NCBI RefSeq assembly: GCF_900100115.1
Contig: NZ_FNKL01000001.1
Span: 806,001-870,000 of the forward strand
Direction: 5' to 3'
Source of the DNA: Chryseobacterium soldanellicola
Lineage (GTDB): Bacteria; Bacteroidota; Bacteroidia; Flavobacteriales; Weeksellaceae
Length of the DNA: 64,000 nucleotides
Shown here: one piece after another, positions 61,569-64,000 of the stretch
How the letters are laid out: every line of letters begins with the position of its first letter
Position numbering within the stretch: position 1 is the first letter of the stretch
Notes under the pieces: generated by a model
Told to the model about the DNA's origin: nothing
What the model saw: only the letters and a program-made list of their open reading frames with translations
The model's database searches: none
Made by a program: the position numbers and the translations under genes

Positions 61569-62142
61569 AAAGCATCTCAGAATTGATTGCCAAACTTTTC
61601 GCTTTTCTTCTCTTTCCGATAATTTTCTGAAACTGAGAAGGCGTAATACCTGTTGTATTTTTAAACTGCGTACTTAAATGCGCCACACTGGAATAATTTA
61701 GCCTGTTAGCAATTTCCGTAAGGCTTTCTTTATTATTAATTATCAACACTTTAGCATATTCAATCTTTTGCAGAATAATAAAATTTTCTATCGAAGTAAA
61801 AGCTACTTCAGAAAATAAGTTAGACAGATACCCATAGCTATGGTTCAGTTTTTCTGCAATAAAAATTGACGCTTTTACAGAAACAGCTTGGTCGGAAAAA
61901 ACAAGCTCAACAATAGCATCTTTTATTTTTTGAACTAAAGCTGTTTTTTGACTTTCAATGATCTCAATACCGTAATCTTCAAGATTTTTTTTAAAAATTT
62001 TATGCTGTTCTTTTGTAAAAGATTCATAAAATTCTACTTCTCCAAAGTTTAACAGACGATATTTCAGCCCTTGCTCTTTTAGCCTTTCATCTAATACCTT
62101 TTTACAAAGGGCATTAAAATCGAATTTAACATACATTTTCAT
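61561..62142 (-). CDS. AraC-family transcriptional regulator
   Basis: This 193-residue protein has an N-terminal part with FDFNALCKKVLDERLKEQGLKY. The AraC double-HTH lies at about 80-180: LNHSYGYLSNLFSEVAFTSI and NRLNYSSVAHLSTQFKNTTG, ending ITPSQFQKIIGKRR. It precedes and overlaps the receiver-domain gene. This unusual layout (regulator first, receiver second) suggests the two products work as a pair. The start may be the ATG at 62142 or the one two codons later. Confidence 0.85.
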   Translation of the reverse strand: MKMYVKFDFNALCKKVLDERLKEQGLKYRLLNFGEVEFYESFTKEQHKIFKKNLEDYGIEIIESQKTALVQKIKDAIVELVFSDQAVSVKASIFIAEKLNHSYGYLSNLFSEVAFTSIENFIILQKIEYAKVLIINNKESLTEIANRLNYSSVAHLSTQFKNTTGITPSQFQKIIGKRRKAKSLAINSEMLYE

Positions 62143-62237
62143 CCTGTAATAAGTGTGCCTAATTTTACGTAAATATAGTAATTTATTTCATTTAAAAGTG
62201 AAATAGAATAACTTTTTTATTTTTTTTTATAAAACGC

Positions 62238-62266
62238 AAAAAACTCCTGCATTATTTAATACAGGA
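62238..62266 (-). terminator. terminator of the GNAT gene
   Basis: TCCTGCATTA (62245-62254) and TAATACAGGA (62257-62266) form a stem with one mismatch. Read on the minus strand it is followed by the T run opposite 62238-62244. Confidence 0.65.
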
Positions 62267-62438
62267 ATCTAAACACTAAGGATGAAAAAAAATATACTGA
62301 TAAAAAGCTTTACAAGCTTTAAAACCAAGCATATGAATGTATTGTTTTAGAGTGATTTGGTTCTGGTGCAAAGATGGATTAAAAAAACACATCACCTGTT
62401 ATAGAATTACCATCAAATGTTACAGAATTTTAAGTCAA

Positions 62439-62942
62439 TTAAATGTGAATTAAAAACTCCATTAAATAGTCATCCATGAAAAAACCATTGCCAATATCAA
62501 AAACGCCTTCATCATATACTTTATAACCTTGAGATTCATAGAATTTTTTCGCAGAATTATATTTGTTGACATTCAAAATAATGCGATTATCTCCGTTTTC
62601 GGAAGCCTTTTGATTCAAAAACTGCAACGCATTTTTTCCAAAACCTTTCCCTTTGCTTTCCGGAACCAGGTAAATGCGGTGAAGTTTTGTGGTTTTTTCT
62701 TCATAGTGATGCTCGTACCCGATAAATCCTTCAAAAGAATCATTATTTTCATCCAAAATCAAATAATAATGATAATCAGGTTTTTGTAAATGACCTGCAA
62801 TTTCTTCGTGTGAATACATTGCGCTCAGCATAAAATCCATTTGTTCGGCAGAAAGTATCTCTGCATACGCATTTTCCCATGATCTTTTTGCTAAATCCTG
62901 AATTAAGGAAATATCGTTTTCTGTTGCTTTTATTAATTTCAT
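62439..62942 (-). CDS. GNAT-family N-acetyltransferase
   Basis: This 167-residue protein has the GNAT fold: FEGFIGYEHHYEEKTTKLHR, the acetyl-CoA loop in YLVPESKGKGFGKNALQF, and NKYNSAKKFYESQGYKVYDEG near the C-terminus. The GKGFGK segment is the expected coenzyme-A-binding motif (R/QxxGxG/A). The acceptor is unknown. It is followed by a terminator and preceded by the dapA terminator, so it is probably monocistronic. Confidence 0.88.
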   Translation of the reverse strand: MKLIKATENDISLIQDLAKRSWENAYAEILSAEQMDFMLSAMYSHEEIAGHLQKPDYHYYLILDENNDSFEGFIGYEHHYEEKTTKLHRIYLVPESKGKGFGKNALQFLNQKASENGDNRIILNVNKYNSAKKFYESQGYKVYDEGVFDIGNGFFMDDYLMEFLIHI

Positions 62943-62966
62943 TGTATAATATAATTTATTTTAATT

Positions 62967-63000
62967 AAAAAGGTGAAAAGCATTGCGCCTTCCACCTTTT
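62967..63000 (-). terminator. terminator of dapA
   Basis: AAAAAGGTG (62967-62975) pairs with CACCTTTT (62993-63000) across a 17-nt loop, in the gap after dapA. The distance from the dapA stop (63113) is about 110 nt. Confidence 0.55.
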
Positions 63001-63112
63001 ATATATTTTGTCAAATGTCAATTTTGCTTTGCAAGTGAATTGTAATTTCAACCAATAAATTCTCAAATTTACAATTGACTTATTCACTTTTCACATTTTG
63101 ACGTTTCACCCT

Positions 63113-63985
63113 TTAAATCTTCGCCATTTCAGCTTTAATTTTCGCATATAATCCTTCTGATGCAGGAACAAGAGGAAGTCTTAAATAGTTTTTAATGATT
63201 CCTTTCTCGGCCAAAATAACTTTAATTCCGCAAGGATTTCCTTCTGCGAAAATAAGTCTTGTGATCTCAACTAATTTATTATGTATTTCATACGCTTCAT
63301 CAACTTTTCTATCAAAAGCCAGCTGTACCATGTTAGAAAACTCTTTCGGATAGCCCTGCCCGATCACGGAAATTACTCCGTCTCCGCCAGCTAAAGTTAC
63401 GGGAAGTGTAAATTCATCATCTCCGGAAACTAAGGAAAATCCTTCAGGTTTTTTTCTTAAAATGTCGAAATACTGTAAAATATTTGGCGAAGCTTCTTTA
63501 ATTAAGAATAAATTCGGGAATTCATTTGCCAAACGTAAAGTGGTTTCCGCGTCAACATTTTGTCCGGTTCTTGAAGGGACGTTATAAATAATAATATTTT
63601 TTCCTGTGGAAGCCAATGCTTTATAATGCTGATAAAGCCCTTCCTGATTAGGTTTATTGTAATATGGAGACACAGAAAGTACCGCTTCAAAAGCTGAAAG
63701 GTCAGCTTCTTCAATCTGTTTTTTAACTTCAAGCGTATTATTTCCACCAATTCCCAACACCAAAGGCAAGCGTTTATTATTCACCTTAATGATATGATCT
63801 ACCACCTGTTTCTTCTCCTCGTCAGAAAGCGTTGCAGCCTCTGCCGTAGTTCCCAAAACAACTAAATAACTGGTTCCGTTTTCGATATTATAGTCCACAA
63901 GTTTTGTTAAACTGTCGAAATCAACGGATAAATCTTCATTAAAGGGTGTTACCAAAGCTACACCTACTCCTTTTAAAATGCTCAT
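63113..63985 (-). CDS. dapA: 4-hydroxy-tetrahydrodipicolinate synthase
   Basis: This 290-residue enzyme condenses pyruvate with aspartate semialdehyde for lysine and diaminopimelate synthesis. The N-terminus GVGVALVTPFNEDLSVDF, the Tyr in IIIYNVPSRTGQ and the Schiff-base Lys in LFLIKEAS are the expected active-site residues. The GDDEFTLP region and length match the family. The start at 63985 is 15 nt from the end of the window, so its promoter is not in view. Confidence 0.97.
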   Translation of the reverse strand: MSILKGVGVALVTPFNEDLSVDFDSLTKLVDYNIENGTSYLVVLGTTAEAATLSDEEKKQVVDHIIKVNNKRLPLVLGIGGNNTLEVKKQIEEADLSAFEAVLSVSPYYNKPNQEGLYQHYKALASTGKNIIIYNVPSRTGQNVDAETTLRLANEFPNLFLIKEASPNILQYFDILRKKPEGFSLVSGDDEFTLPVTLAGGDGVISVIGQGYPKEFSNMVQLAFDRKVDEAYEIHNKLVEITRLIFAEGNPCGIKVILAEKGIIKNYLRLPLVPASEGLYAKIKAEMAKI

Positions 63986-64000
63986 CTGTTAGAATTATTT

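Noticed and set aside
1..64000. CRISPR array, prophage or rRNA operon
   Set aside because: No regularly spaced direct repeats, phage structural genes or rRNA-like sequence were seen anywhere in the window.

Overview
The window looks like chromosomal DNA of a flavobacterium, most likely Chryseobacterium or a close Weeksellaceae relative. The evidence is a complete gldK-gldL-gldM-gldN type IX secretion core, a secreted protein ending in a type B T9SS sorting domain, AT-rich sequence, several -7 boxes of the Bacteroidetes form TAnnTTTG (some with a TTG about 19 nt upstream), and small HTH, META and lipoprotein families typical of Chryseobacterium. The genus call is inference from gene content. 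No rRNA, CRISPR array or intact transposase was seen.

Layout. 1-1.5 kb: L-asparaginase, tRNA-Ser(GGA) and a structured intergenic element. 1.5-6.3 kb: an accessory patch with an uncharacterised gene, the broken 3' end of an RHS gene carrying a JAB/JAMM-type toxin tip, a candidate immunity gene, and a membrane TPR/AraC regulator divergent from a small lipoprotein. 6.4-12.8 kb: an RND efflux operon (adaptor, pump, outer-membrane channel) behind a small membrane protein. 13.2-22.2 kb: small lipoproteins, a cell-surface-type protein, a SemiSWEET transporter, two membrane TPR/HTH regulators, two small HTH proteins, and long non-coding stretches holding three related hairpins and a possible small RNA. 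22.2-32.5 kb (minus strand): a GT5-like protein, DUF4270, glmS, gldKLMN and an FAD oxidoreductase, divergent from panC. 33.5-34.3 kb: an inverted repeat and a tRNA-Lys/Leu/Lys operon. 34.3-45.5 kb: housekeeping genes (aroK, an S4 protein, a GltB-like protein, mtaB), small enzymes, a T9SS cargo protein, a nuclease-like unknown and a GT35 phosphorylase homologue. 46.1-51 kb: two secreted unknowns and a DPP-IV-type peptidase. 51-57.8 kb: a toxin-antitoxin pair with a frameshifted toxin, then three POT peptide transporters with a YhcG-type nuclease gene wedged between the second and third. 57.8-64 kb: a thioredoxin, recG, an AraC/response-regulator pair, a GNAT enzyme and dapA.

How they fit together. 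GldK-N form the periplasmic ring and motor of the T9SS that would export cargo such as the protein at 40276-42354. The exported dipeptidyl peptidase and three POT carriers suggest a peptide-scavenging lifestyle. Three separate proteins couple an exported TPR region through one membrane helix to a cytoplasmic HTH, a recurring one-component signalling design here. The less ordinary parts are the RHS/JAB remnant, the hairpin family around 20-22 kb, the GT35 homologue lacking the usual PLP lysine, and the GT5 homologue reduced to one domain.
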